6,256 nucleotides of DNA from Treponema sp. (lineage in GTDB: Bacteria > Spirochaetota > Spirochaetia > Treponematales > Breznakiellaceae), in NCBI GenBank assembly GCA_031266095.1, contig JAISBR010000016.1:1-6256 (forward strand). The letters run 5' to 3'. The notes under the pieces are model-generated. The model did no database searches. It was not told where the DNA came from and worked only from the letters and a program-made list of their open reading frames with translations. The stretch's first letter is position 1; every line of letters begins with the position of its first letter. The translations under genes and the position numbers were made by a program. This document shows positions 1 through 5,209 of this stretch, piece by piece.

Positions 1-13
1 AAAGGAGACAACC

Positions 14-1117
14 ATGAAGATGACATTCCGCTGGTTCGGGTCCAAAGACGACTCCGTAACCCTGCGGCAGATACGGCAGATCCCCGGAGTCTCCGGGGTG
101 GTCGCCATGATGGCCGACATCCCTGTGGGAGAGGTCTGGCCCAGGGAGCGGATCGCCGCCCTTAAACAAGAAGTCAATGACGCCGGCCTGGAACTTGAGG
201 TAATCGAAAGCGTCAACATCCACGATGACATTAAGACCGGAACCGGCGGCCGGGACCGGTACATCGAAAACTACAAGACCACCATCAAACATTTAAGTGA
301 ATACGGCATTAAAGTCATCTGCTACAACTTCATGCCCGTCTTCGACTGGACCCGTAGCGACTTGGCCCAGCCGCTGCCGGACGGCTCCACCGCCCTGGCC
401 TACGAGCAGTCCAAGGTAGACCTTATCGATCCCGAACGCATCGCCGAAACCATTACCTCCGGCAGCCGGGGCTACTCCCTCCCCGGCTGGGAGCCGGAGC
501 GCATGGCCCGGCTTGAGGAACTCTTCGCCAGCTACCGGGACATAAGCGAGGATGACCTGGCGGCAAATCTTAAGTACTTCCTGGAACGGATCATCCCCGC
601 CTGCGAAGAATACCGCGTCAACATGGCCATCCACCCCGACGACCCACCCTGGGCCATCTTCGGCCTTCCCCGGATCGTCCGCCACGAGCGGGACCTGGAC
701 CGTCTCCTGGGCCTGGTAGACAGCCCCCGCAACGGCCTTACCCTCTGCTCCGGCTGCCTGGGCGCCGACCCCGGCAACGACATCCCCGCCCTCATCCGGC
801 GCTTCGGCAAACGCATCCACTTCGCCCATGTCCGGAACATCAGGCTCGAATCCCCCGGCAACTTCCACGAATCCAGCCACCTTTCCTGCGACGGCAGCCT
901 GGACCTCTTCGAAATCATGAAGGCCTACCACGACATCGGCTTCGACGGGTATATCCGCCCCGACCACGGCCGCATGATCTGGGGCGAAACCGCCCGCCCC
1001 GGCTACGGCCTCTACGACCGGGCCTTGGGCATCGCCTATATCAACGGACTCTGGGAAGCCATCGACAAAATGACCGCCGCCGGCAAAACGTCAGCTATCG
1101 GTAAAAGCGGAAAGTAA
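14..1117 (+). CDS. uxuA: D-mannonate dehydratase (EC 4.2.1.8)
   Basis: UxuA removes water from D-mannonate to give 2-keto-3-deoxy-D-gluconate, a cytoplasmic step in glucuronate breakdown. The 367-residue product has the usual length of the shorter UxuA type and the family N-terminus (MKMTFRWFG). It is a TIM-barrel metalloenzyme. Likely Mn2+ ligands are visible as His207 (AIHPDD), Cys245 (LTLCSG), His272 (FAHVRN) and Asp317 (RPDHGR), in the order and spacing I recall for the Streptococcus suis enzyme (His, Cys, His, Asp). The start is set by AAAGGAG at 1-7, with GGAG six bases before the ATG. Codons are strongly G/C-ending. Whether it sits in an operon with uxuB, uxaC or transport genes cannot be seen because the window begins 13 bases upstream. 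The gene appears intact; identification is firm. Confidence 0.97.
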   Translation: MKMTFRWFGSKDDSVTLRQIRQIPGVSGVVAMMADIPVGEVWPRERIAALKQEVNDAGLELEVIESVNIHDDIKTGTGGRDRYIENYKTTIKHLSEYGIKVICYNFMPVFDWTRSDLAQPLPDGSTALAYEQSKVDLIDPERIAETITSGSRGYSLPGWEPERMARLEELFASYRDISEDDLAANLKYFLERIIPACEEYRVNMAIHPDDPPWAIFGLPRIVRHERDLDRLLGLVDSPRNGLTLCSGCLGADPGNDIPALIRRFGKRIHFAHVRNIRLESPGNFHESSHLSCDGSLDLFEIMKAYHDIGFDGYIRPDHGRMIWGETARPGYGLYDRALGIAYINGLWEAIDKMTAAGKTSAIGKSGK

Positions 1118-1348
1118 TTTTTATAGGGGGGGCCTGCTACCACGGACAAACCCTCCGTAGCCGGGGCCAAAAAACCGCATGGTTTTTTGGGCCAGCGGCC
1201 CTTCCGGCCCCCCCTGGGCTCCAAAGCCGGGCTTACCCGTCTTTTCCGCCCACCCCCCTGCCCGGCCCGCTCCGCGGGCTAAACTTGTCCCACAGAACAG
1301 CGTGTTCCGGCAGAGCCGGGGGGCTGTCGCTGTGTCCGTGTAACCGGG
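1118..1348. repeat. GC-rich intergenic cluster of short hairpins
   Basis: No gene is supported here. The stretch is built from closely spaced perfect inverted repeats: 1167-1190 (10-bp stem, loop GCAT), 1189-1201 (GGGCC / GGCCC, loop AGC), 1224-1234 (AAGC / GCTT, loop CGG), 1265-1279 (GCCCGC / GCGGGC, loop TCC) and 1307-1319 (CCGGC / GCCGG, loop AGA). The last is enclosed by ACAGCG 1297-1302 and CGCTGT 1328-1333. Most loops are three bases. None is followed by a clean T-run, so a classical Rho-independent terminator for uxuA is not evident, although the structures could still stop or process the transcript. Short ORFs on the minus strand across this stretch look like by-products of its composition. 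Confidence 0.65.
1167..1190. repeat. perfect 10-bp hairpin with A6/T6 arms
   Basis: The arms CCAAAAAACC (1167-1176) and GGTTTTTTGG (1181-1190) are exact complements around the loop GCAT. The structure is symmetrical, so it would fold in RNA from either strand. The T-run lies inside the stem rather than after it, which argues against a simple intrinsic terminator. It is the strongest candidate structure for ending uxuA transcripts, about 50 bases after the stop codon. Confidence 0.6.
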
Positions 1349-1376
1349 TTGCACTATGTGTAATTTAGGTTATAAT
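1349..1376 (+). promoter_or_regulatory. sigma-70-type promoter for the membrane-protein pair
   Basis: A perfect -10 box TATAAT lies at 1371-1376. A weak -35-like TTGCAC lies at 1349-1354, 16 bases upstream and matching the consensus at only three of six positions. Transcription would start near 1383, about 20 bases before the ATG at 1404. The change from GC-rich hairpin sequence to AT-rich sequence happens here, so the promoter appears to belong to the downstream cassette. Confidence 0.6.
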
Positions 1377-1403
1377 GAATAATACTTCCGTCTGGGGTAC
1401 ACT

Positions 1404-1802
1404 ATGGCAAAGAGGAAGCCATTAGAGAAGGAGTTGGATCGGCGATGTGCCCTGATCGAGGAGATCACAAGGACTGTTGTCCGTGTGTTAAGTACCGGTA
1501 TAAAGTGGGCCGCTCTTGTGGGCATAGCCTATCTCTTATTCGATGCGGTAAAGAGCTTTTCCGGTGAAACAACGGAGGCGAATATTTTGATAGGGTTGAT
1601 TGCCGATCTTAAAATCAATCAATGGCTTGGGTATGTTGTCGGGGGAGGAGGCTTGCTGTATGGCGGGATACGCACTTGGCAACTAAAGCGGACCAGAAAA
1701 GACCATGCAGGCTATATCAGGAAACTGGAACTTCTTAATGATCCCAAAAGACAATCAAGCAGATTAGACCAGTTTGGAGAGCCTAACGAAGATGATAGAT
1801 AA
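1404..1802 (+). CDS. small two-helix membrane protein, unknown function
   Basis: The 132-residue protein is not recognised with certainty. Residues 1-30 are charged and probably helical. A first hydrophobic segment runs about 34-50 (WAALVGIAYLLF) and a second about 74-90 (WLGYVVGGGGLLYGG), with an amphipathic stretch ILIGLIADL at 61-69 between them. A basic tail at 90-119 then ends in an acidic, polar segment. The tail motif NDPKRQSSRL followed by a Gly/Pro/Asp-rich end resembles, from memory, a group of small bacterial membrane proteins with DPKRTSSGL-like tails; this was not checked. The ATG follows GGGG at 1394-1397, a mediocre ribosome site. The stop overlaps the next gene by 11 bases, so the two are probably co-translated. 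Base composition is much more AT-rich than uxuA or mgtE, which suggests transfer. Confidence 0.75.
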   Translation: MAKRKPLEKELDRRCALIEEITRTVVRVLSTGIKWAALVGIAYLLFDAVKSFSGETTEANILIGLIADLKINQWLGYVVGGGGLLYGGIRTWQLKRTRKDHAGYIRKLELLNDPKRQSSRLDQFGEPNEDDR

Positions 1803-2406
1803 TATTATGACAATCCCGCTCGTGTTTATGGCTTTTGTAATGGTTTTCTTTTTATATAAGAAGCTGCGTATTGATTTGTTTCGGGACAAAGTATTCAAAA
1901 TCCGCCGATCGCTGTTTCTTATCGCAGCACGAGATCCGGATGCTTTTTTTAAGGATAACTCCTATTACCGGTTTTTTGAAGCCATTCTCAACGCTACGCT
2001 TAGCTATACGGAAAACTTTTCTTTTGCCGGTATTGTTCTGGATAAATTGCTCAGACGGCAATATACCAGGAATCATGACGCAGCATACTTTGATTATACC
2101 TTGCTCAAGGAAAACTACCTTGCAAAGGTAAAATCCGGCGAAATCAAGGATGAAGTATCCAAGCTGATGGACAGTTTTCTTTTTCACTACGGTATGTTTC
2201 TATACACAAGAACTGCATGGGAAACCTTGGTTTTTTCGATCTTTTTTGTTTTAACTTTTCTCTATTCCGGCATTAAAACCATGCTGGGAAAACAACCGGC
2301 AAACCCACTGGAAAAGGAAGGCATTAAAGAATCCATCTGCCAGCCCACCACCAGAATGATGAATAACTCCAGATTTGCCTATGCGGTTACACAAATCTAT
2401 ACATAA
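1792..2406 (+). CDS. membrane-anchored protein, partner of the upstream small protein
   Basis: This 204-residue protein is of unknown function. An N-terminal hydrophobic segment (about residues 7-23, PLVFMAFVMVFFLYKK) acts as anchor. It is followed by a basic and aromatic stretch RIDLFRDKVFKIRRSLFLIA (27-46) that recalls a motif seen in other bacterial hypothetical proteins (LF..RDELF-like; recollection only). The middle part (50-140) is soluble and rich in Tyr, Phe and Lys. A second hydrophobic segment lies at about 145-161 (LVFSIFFVLTFLYSG), before a polar tail. The ATG at 1792 is preferred over an upstream in-frame TTG at 1774 because GGAGAG at 1776-1781 then acts as its ribosome site, 10 bases upstream; this is slightly long. 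It overlaps the preceding gene by 11 bases, which implies one functional unit. It is very AT-rich: 1801-1860 has 18 G or C in 60. Confidence 0.75.
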   Translation: MIDNIMTIPLVFMAFVMVFFLYKKLRIDLFRDKVFKIRRSLFLIAARDPDAFFKDNSYYRFFEAILNATLSYTENFSFAGIVLDKLLRRQYTRNHDAAYFDYTLLKENYLAKVKSGEIKDEVSKLMDSFLFHYGMFLYTRTAWETLVFSIFFVLTFLYSGIKTMLGKQPANPLEKEGIKESICQPTTRMMNNSRFAYAVTQIYT

Positions 2407-2455
2407 AAACAACACAACGCCAAATCCTGGTATCGTGATGGGGCGGGAAGCCTCT

Positions 2456-2485
2456 CCCCATCTCTGGGGACAGCCCGCACTGTCC
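2456..2485. terminator. overlapping hairpins between convergent genes
   Basis: Two alternative stems share bases: CCCCA / TGGGG (2456-2460 with 2465-2469, loop TCTC) and GGACAG / CTGTCC (2468-2473 with 2480-2485, loop CCCGCA). The second reaches the last base of the mgtE stop codon. They lie in the 78-base gap between the converging membrane-protein gene and mgtE. No T-run follows directly on either strand; the minus strand has GTTGTTTTT only some 50 bases further on. A bidirectional terminator role is plausible but weakly supported. Confidence 0.4.
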
Positions 2486-3825
2486 TAAATGGAAAAAACG
2501 GATCGCGCCACGGAAAGGTAGATAAGAAGTGAGGCCGCGTCCACGATGGTGGTAATAAGCGGGGCCGCCATGATGGCCGGGTCCAGCCGGATCTTCTTTG
2601 CCAGGAGGGGGAGCGCGCAGCCAATGCCCTTTGCCATAAGGACCGTGATAAAAAGGCTGGCAGTTACCGTAAGGGCTAGCACCAGGTTACGCCCGTTCAT
2701 AAGATAGATGCGCACAAAATTGACCACCCCCAGTCCCAGGCCGCAAAGCGCGCCGATACGAAGCTCCCGCCAGACAACGCGGAACAGGTCCTTAAAACGA
2801 ATCTCCTCCAGGGCCATGCCGCGGATGATCAGAGCGGAGGCCTGGGCCCCCGCGTTTCCGCCGGTGTCCATAAGCATGGGAATAAAAGCAACCAGCACGG
2901 GCAGCATGGCCAGGGCATCCTCAAAGCCGCTGATGATACTCCCCGTGATGGTGGCCGACAGCATGAGCACCAGGAGCCACAAGATGCGGTTCCTGGCCAG
3001 CTTTATAATACTCGTCTTAAGATAGGGTTCGTCCGAGGGGTTCAGGGCGTTCATCTTTTCCAGGTCTTCGGTGGCCTCTTCCTCAATAACCTCCACAATG
3101 TCGTCCACCGTGATAATGCCCACAAGCCGCTGCTCCCGATCAACCACCGGCATTGCCAGGAGCCCGTATTTTTTGAACAGCCGGGCCGCCGCTTCCTGGT
3201 CATCGTGGGTTTTGACAAAAACGGGGTTCGTATCCATCACATTGACCAGCCGGTCCTGAAGGGCCGACAGCATCAGGGTCTTTGCCGAAACCTCCCCCAA
3301 TAAAAACCGGTCCTGCCGGATCACATAACAGGTATAGATCGTTTCTTTGTTAAGCCCCGTGGCACGGATGCTGTCAAAGGCTTCCTGCACTGTGGTAGTT
3401 TCCCGCAGGGCAATATATTCGGTGGTCATGATGCTGCCCGCCGAATCTTCGGGGTACTGTAAAAGCTGGTTCAGGACCCTCCGCTTTTCATGGCTCACCG
3501 TTCCAAGCACCCGGTTTACCACATTGGCGGGCATCTCCTCGATAAAGTCCACCGCGTCGTCCGCGAAGAGCCGGTTGACCATGTCGCCAACCTCGACATC
3601 CGTAAGGGCTTCCACAATAAGCTGCTGCCGGTCTTTTTCGATTTCGGAAAAAACCTCCGCCGCCAGATCCTTAGGCAGTATCCGGTACAGACGGAGTATA
3701 TGGTTCTTGTCCAGGTTATCAAACAGTTCCGCGATATCCGCGGCGTTCACCAAAGACAGCGCGGCCTTGACCGCCGCCGGATCAAACAAATCGGCGTTAA
3801 CCAAGTCGAGCAATTCTTCTTTCAT
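2485..3825 (-). CDS. mgtE: magnesium transporter MgtE
   Basis: MgtE is a homodimeric, Mg2+-gated Mg2+ channel of the inner membrane. The 446 residues are close to the 450 of the Thermus thermophilus protein. An N-terminal helical MgtE_N domain (about 1-125) ends at YPEDSAGSIMT, the usual junction to the tandem CBS domains (about 132-195 and 196-250, ending GIITVDDIVEVIEEE). An acidic plug helix follows (about 250-270). The membrane domain has about five helices from 281. It carries the conserved PMLMDTGGNAGAQAS (316-330) and DPAIMAAPLITTIVDA (415-430), whose Asp429 probably matches the Mg2+-binding pore aspartate. The start is placed at 3825 (MKEELLDL) because GGAGG at 3834-3838 sits 8 bases before it. 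The upstream in-frame ATG at 3840 has no ribosome site and would itself contain that GGAGG. The gene looks intact and functional. Confidence 0.97.
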   Translation of the reverse strand: MKEELLDLVNADLFDPAAVKAALSLVNAADIAELFDNLDKNHILRLYRILPKDLAAEVFSEIEKDRQQLIVEALTDVEVGDMVNRLFADDAVDFIEEMPANVVNRVLGTVSHEKRRVLNQLLQYPEDSAGSIMTTEYIALRETTTVQEAFDSIRATGLNKETIYTCYVIRQDRFLLGEVSAKTLMLSALQDRLVNVMDTNPVFVKTHDDQEAAARLFKKYGLLAMPVVDREQRLVGIITVDDIVEVIEEEATEDLEKMNALNPSDEPYLKTSIIKLARNRILWLLVLMLSATITGSIISGFEDALAMLPVLVAFIPMLMDTGGNAGAQASALIIRGMALEEIRFKDLFRVVWRELRIGALCGLGLGVVNFVRIYLMNGRNLVLALTVTASLFITVLMAKGIGCALPLLAKKIRLDPAIMAAPLITTIVDAASLLIYLSVARSVFSI

Positions 3826-3849
3826 GTAAGCATCCTCCATGGTAATGAA

Positions 3850-3867
3850 CCGGCCCTAAACGGCCGG
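3850..3867. repeat. GC hairpin just upstream of mgtE
   Basis: CCGGCC (3850-3855) and GGCCGG (3862-3867) form a perfect 6-bp stem with a 6-base loop. On the minus strand it lies 12 bases before the mgtE Shine-Dalgarno sequence (3834-3838), so in the mRNA it is close enough to affect ribosome access or to pair differently with upstream sequence. No T-run follows on the minus strand, so it is not an intrinsic terminator as it stands. Confidence 0.5.
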
Positions 3868-3959
3868 ATAAGAGGACGCTGAACAGTTTAACCTATGAAC
3901 TGGTATGTGTTGGATGAATACAGAACGCGGACGGACCAGGCCCGGGGTTGGACCGGCTT

Positions 3960-4091
3960 CTACGGCGCCGCCGTCCCCGGAAAACGCGGCGTCCTTAGGA
4001 TGGACGGCGATTCCGGAAGAGACGGGTCCGCGTTCATGCGCTTACTACCATAAGGGTCACTGTCAGCGTCGTTTTTCTTACGCGAACCCAT
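3960..4091 (-). CDS. 43-codon proline-rich ORF upstream of mgtE, possible leader peptide
   Basis: The ATG at 4091 is preceded by GGAGGAGG (4097-4104) with a 5-base spacer, one of the best ribosome sites in the window. It lies about 54 bases downstream of the predicted start of a strong promoter. The 43-residue product is hydrophilic, with a basic N-terminus (MGSRKK). It has seven prolines (positions 13, 23, 26, 29, 35, 38, 43), including Asp-Pro at 12-13 and 22-23 and PESP at 26-29. It ends with a TAG 134 bases before mgtE on the same strand. No protein family is recognised. Acidic and proline-rich short ORFs precede Mg2+ transporter genes in enterobacteria (MgtL, MgtP), so a regulatory leader is one reading. 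A stand-alone small protein or a chance ORF remain possible. An upstream in-frame ATG at 4205 lies before the promoter and is less likely. Confidence 0.5.
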   Translation of the reverse strand: MGSRKKNDADSDPYGSKRMNADPSLPESPSILRTPRFPGTAAP

Positions 4092-4112
4092 GTAAACCTC
4101 CTCCGAAATGAA

Positions 4113-4143
4113 CCCGCCGCGGCGGGAACCGGGCAACGCCCGG
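4113..4143 (-). promoter_or_regulatory. two GC-rich hairpins in the 5' leader of the mgtE transcript
   Basis: Read on the minus strand, the predicted RNA would begin near 4145 and immediately enter CCGGGC / GCCCGG with a three-base loop (4143-4129). It then enters the 14-base perfect palindrome CCCGCCGCGGCGGG (4126-4113). The small ORF's ribosome site starts 9 bases later at 4104. Both structures are perfect and very stable for their size. They could protect the 5' end or control access to the ribosome site. No match to the M-box Mg2+ riboswitch could be made out by eye. Confidence 0.5.
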
Positions 4144-4151
4144 CACCATTC

Positions 4152-4180
4152 AATGTAATCAAGAAAGGGGGTCCTGTCAA
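4152..4180 (-). promoter_or_regulatory. sigma-70-type promoter for the small ORF and mgtE
   Basis: On the minus strand the -35 box is a perfect TTGACA (4180-4175). After an ideal 17-base spacer comes TACATT (4157-4152), which matches the -10 consensus at four of six positions. Predicted transcription start is near 4145. It is the best promoter in the window and points only toward the 43-codon ORF and mgtE. The end of the long inverted repeat lies about 30 bases upstream of the -35 box. Confidence 0.7.
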
Positions 4181-4208
4181 TTCCAGGCCGGTAATCTCCG
4201 GGCATCGG

Positions 4209-4426
4209 CGTTTACTTTGGTATAAAAGTCTGTAGACCCTCTCAAGGTCAACCTGGCGGGAGAGGCGAAGGGCTGCGGCAGCCACGCTTGCCTTGCACAT
4301 GAAAGCTGGGGGTTTTATCAGAAGTTTTGAGGGTGCAAGGCTTCAGTCAAGTGGCTGCCACAGCCCTTCGCCTCCCCCGCCGTTTCACCTTGTCGTCTCC
4401 AGCCGGCTCTTATACCAAGGCAAACG
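4209..4426. repeat. long imperfect inverted repeat, two ~90-base arms facing each other
   Basis: The left arm (4209-4298) and right arm (4333-4426) are complementary over most of their length, around a 34-base centre. The best block is 4253-4283 against 4351-4381, with 29 of 31 positions matching (core GAGGCGAAGGGCTG). The outer ends (CGTTTACTTTGGTATAAAAG on the left, complemented at 4407-4426) match at 17 of 20. The innermost nine bases GCCTTGCAC are exact. A middle block of about 15 bases is diverged and a 5-base indel lies near the centre. Five isolated differences in the matched blocks are all transitions; four would be G-U pairs in minus-strand RNA and only one in plus-strand RNA. No transposase or obvious target duplication is visible. 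It may be two inverted copies of a dispersed repeat, a MITE-like element or a structured RNA. Confidence 0.8.
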
Positions 4427-4706
4427 GCACCTGTCCTGCTCTGCAAGGGAGAAGAACTGTCGGTGGGCAGGGAATACGCGGGGTATCGAGAGTAAAGAAA
4501 GCCTATGTGATGTGGGGATCTTTATACAAAAGTAAATGCTAATGCCCTGGATAATCTCAGTTTGCCCGGTAATTTAACATTGCGAAGATTTTTAGAAATT
4601 TAAGCGCTTTTTCTGCCAAATCCACTGCCATTTTTTCGTAAGGTTAAATTGTTACGATCTGTTTATTGCTTTAGCCCCGGCGACGCGCAAGGGATAGAAG
4701 CGGAAT
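4427..4706. other. gene-free stretch with AT-rich inverted repeat
   Basis: No gene is supported. From about 4500 the sequence becomes AT-rich. An inverted repeat pairs 4571-4586 (AATTTAACATTGCGAA) with 4635-4650 (TTCGTAAGGTTAAATT) at 14 of 16 positions, with 48 bases between. A 24-codon minus-strand ORF (4557-4631, MAVDLAEKALKFLKIF...) lies mostly inside it but has no ribosome site, so it is not called as a gene. Short plus-strand ORFs running in from the long inverted repeat have no ribosome site either. Confidence 0.5.
4517..4547 (+). repeat. third, partial copy of the inverted-repeat end
   Basis: These 31 bases (core TTTATACAAAAGTAAATGC) match the complement of 4200-4230 at 25 positions without a gap. 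That covers the outer end of the left arm and continues beyond it into GATGCCC. Only the outer end is present, and the GC-rich core of the arm is missing. It has the same orientation as the right arm of the long inverted repeat. This suggests that the repeat end is a recurrent unit. Confidence 0.55.
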
Positions 4707-4738
4707 GAAGGACCCCGCTCAGAGCAGCGGGGTCCTTC
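4707..4738. terminator. 13-bp perfect GC-rich hairpin
   Basis: GAAGGACCCCGCT (4707-4719) pairs without mismatch with AGCGGGGTCCTTC (4726-4738) around a 6-base loop CAGAGC. It is the longest perfect stem in the window. No T-run follows directly on the plus strand. On the minus strand it would lie far downstream of the large gene ending at 5210, about 470 bases away. It may be a transcription stop or a dispersed palindromic element. Confidence 0.6.
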
Positions 4739-4749
4739 GGTCGAGAAGA

Positions 4750-4768
4750 AAAAGTCCTACGGACTTTT
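4750..4768. terminator. intrinsic-terminator-like hairpin
   Basis: AAAAGTCC (4750-4757) and GGACTTTT (4761-4768) form a perfect 8-bp stem with the loop TAC. An A-run lies before it, and CTCATTTTG follows on the plus strand. On the minus strand the stem ends in TTTTTCTTC. The A-flanked, T-tailed shape is that of a bidirectional Rho-independent terminator with a short GC part. It is the nearest terminator-like site downstream of the gene ending at 5210 on the minus strand. Confidence 0.5.
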
Positions 4769-4779
4769 CTCATTTTGTA

Positions 4780-4887
4780 CTGGGGGTCTACTACCCCGCT
4801 ATTATTGGTGTAAGCACGGACCTTTGGTCCGCAATCGCCGTAGAACGGCGGGGTATTAGACCCCCCACGAATACCGCAGACCCCCAG
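4780..4887. repeat. nested structure with two mutually exclusive pairings
   Basis: GGGGGTCTACTACCCCGC (4782-4799) pairs with 4848-4865 at 17 of 18 positions. The enclosed loop carries two perfect small hairpins: CGGACC / GGTCCG (4817-4831, loop TTT) and CGCCGT / ACGGCG (4836-4850, loop AGA). The latter shares 4848-4850 with the outer stem. The left end also pairs perfectly over 10 bases (CTGGGGGTCT 4780-4789) with AGACCCCCAG (4878-4887), which excludes the outer stem. The layout is like an attenuator or switch, but no gene immediately downstream on either strand is known that it would control. Confidence 0.6.
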
Positions 4888-5209
4888 GCCATTCACCCAC
4901 CCCATATCTCCCCCCCATCGGGGCGAGCCGCCCATAGGTGTACCGCAAGGCCGGGGAAGAGACCGGAAAAATATTTGGAATTCCCTGCCGTCGGCTTTTA
5001 GCCGCGCGTATTGAAAATAGCGGAGGCAGACTCTACAAGCATTTTTCCGGGATTTTCCCCGGCCCTGCGATACACATATGGGATGGGTCAGGTTTGGCCG
5101 GGGGTCGAGGAATTGAAGCGGATAGCCCGGTCCCTTCGCCTGCGGCGCGCCAACGGCGGGATGCGCCCAATCCGAACAACACAGGCCCGCTGTTTGAATA
5201 ATGCCCGGA
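4888..5209. other. intergenic stretch without supported gene
   Basis: Several overlapping ORFs of 70-98 codons cross this GC-rich stretch on both strands. None has a good ribosome site or a recognisable family, and they mutually overlap. A small stem CCGGG / CCCGG lies around 5047-5062. The segment reading WPGVEELKRIARSLRLRR on the plus strand (about 5097-5150) is vaguely reminiscent of the end of a helix-turn-helix protein, but it is too short and too weak to call even as a remnant. No terminator for the gene ending at 5210 is visible here. Confidence 0.4.

Noticed and set aside
293..967. 224-codon minus-strand ORF antisense to uxuA
   Set aside because: It is a shadow of a GC-rich gene: low-complexity Val/Ala/Gly product, no ribosome site, and the sense frame is a clear enzyme.
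3490..3882. Plus-strand ORFs antisense to mgtE
   Set aside because: The mgtE frame is unambiguous by domain content; the antisense products are Ser/Arg-rich shadows.
3895..4053. 52-codon plus-strand ORF (MNWYVLDEYRTR...) opposite the putative leader ORF
   Set aside because: It has no ribosome site and no promoter, whereas the opposite strand has both. It cannot be fully excluded, as its start reads protein-like.
3841..4145. M-box Mg2+ riboswitch upstream of mgtE
   Set aside because: The hairpins seen do not reproduce the conserved multi-stem M-box core as far as can be judged by eye. A covariance-model search would settle it.
4034..4300. 88-codon minus-strand ORF covering the left arm of the inverted repeat
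   Set aside because: No ribosome site. It is open because of the GC-rich repeat and crosses the predicted promoter.
4293..4542. Two overlapping plus-strand ORFs across the right arm of the inverted repeat
   Set aside because: No ribosome site, they overlap each other, and their sequence follows the repeat rather than a protein family.
4209..4547. CRISPR array or insertion sequence
   Set aside because: The repeats are inverted and unevenly spaced with no spacer pattern, and no transposase frame lies between or beside them.
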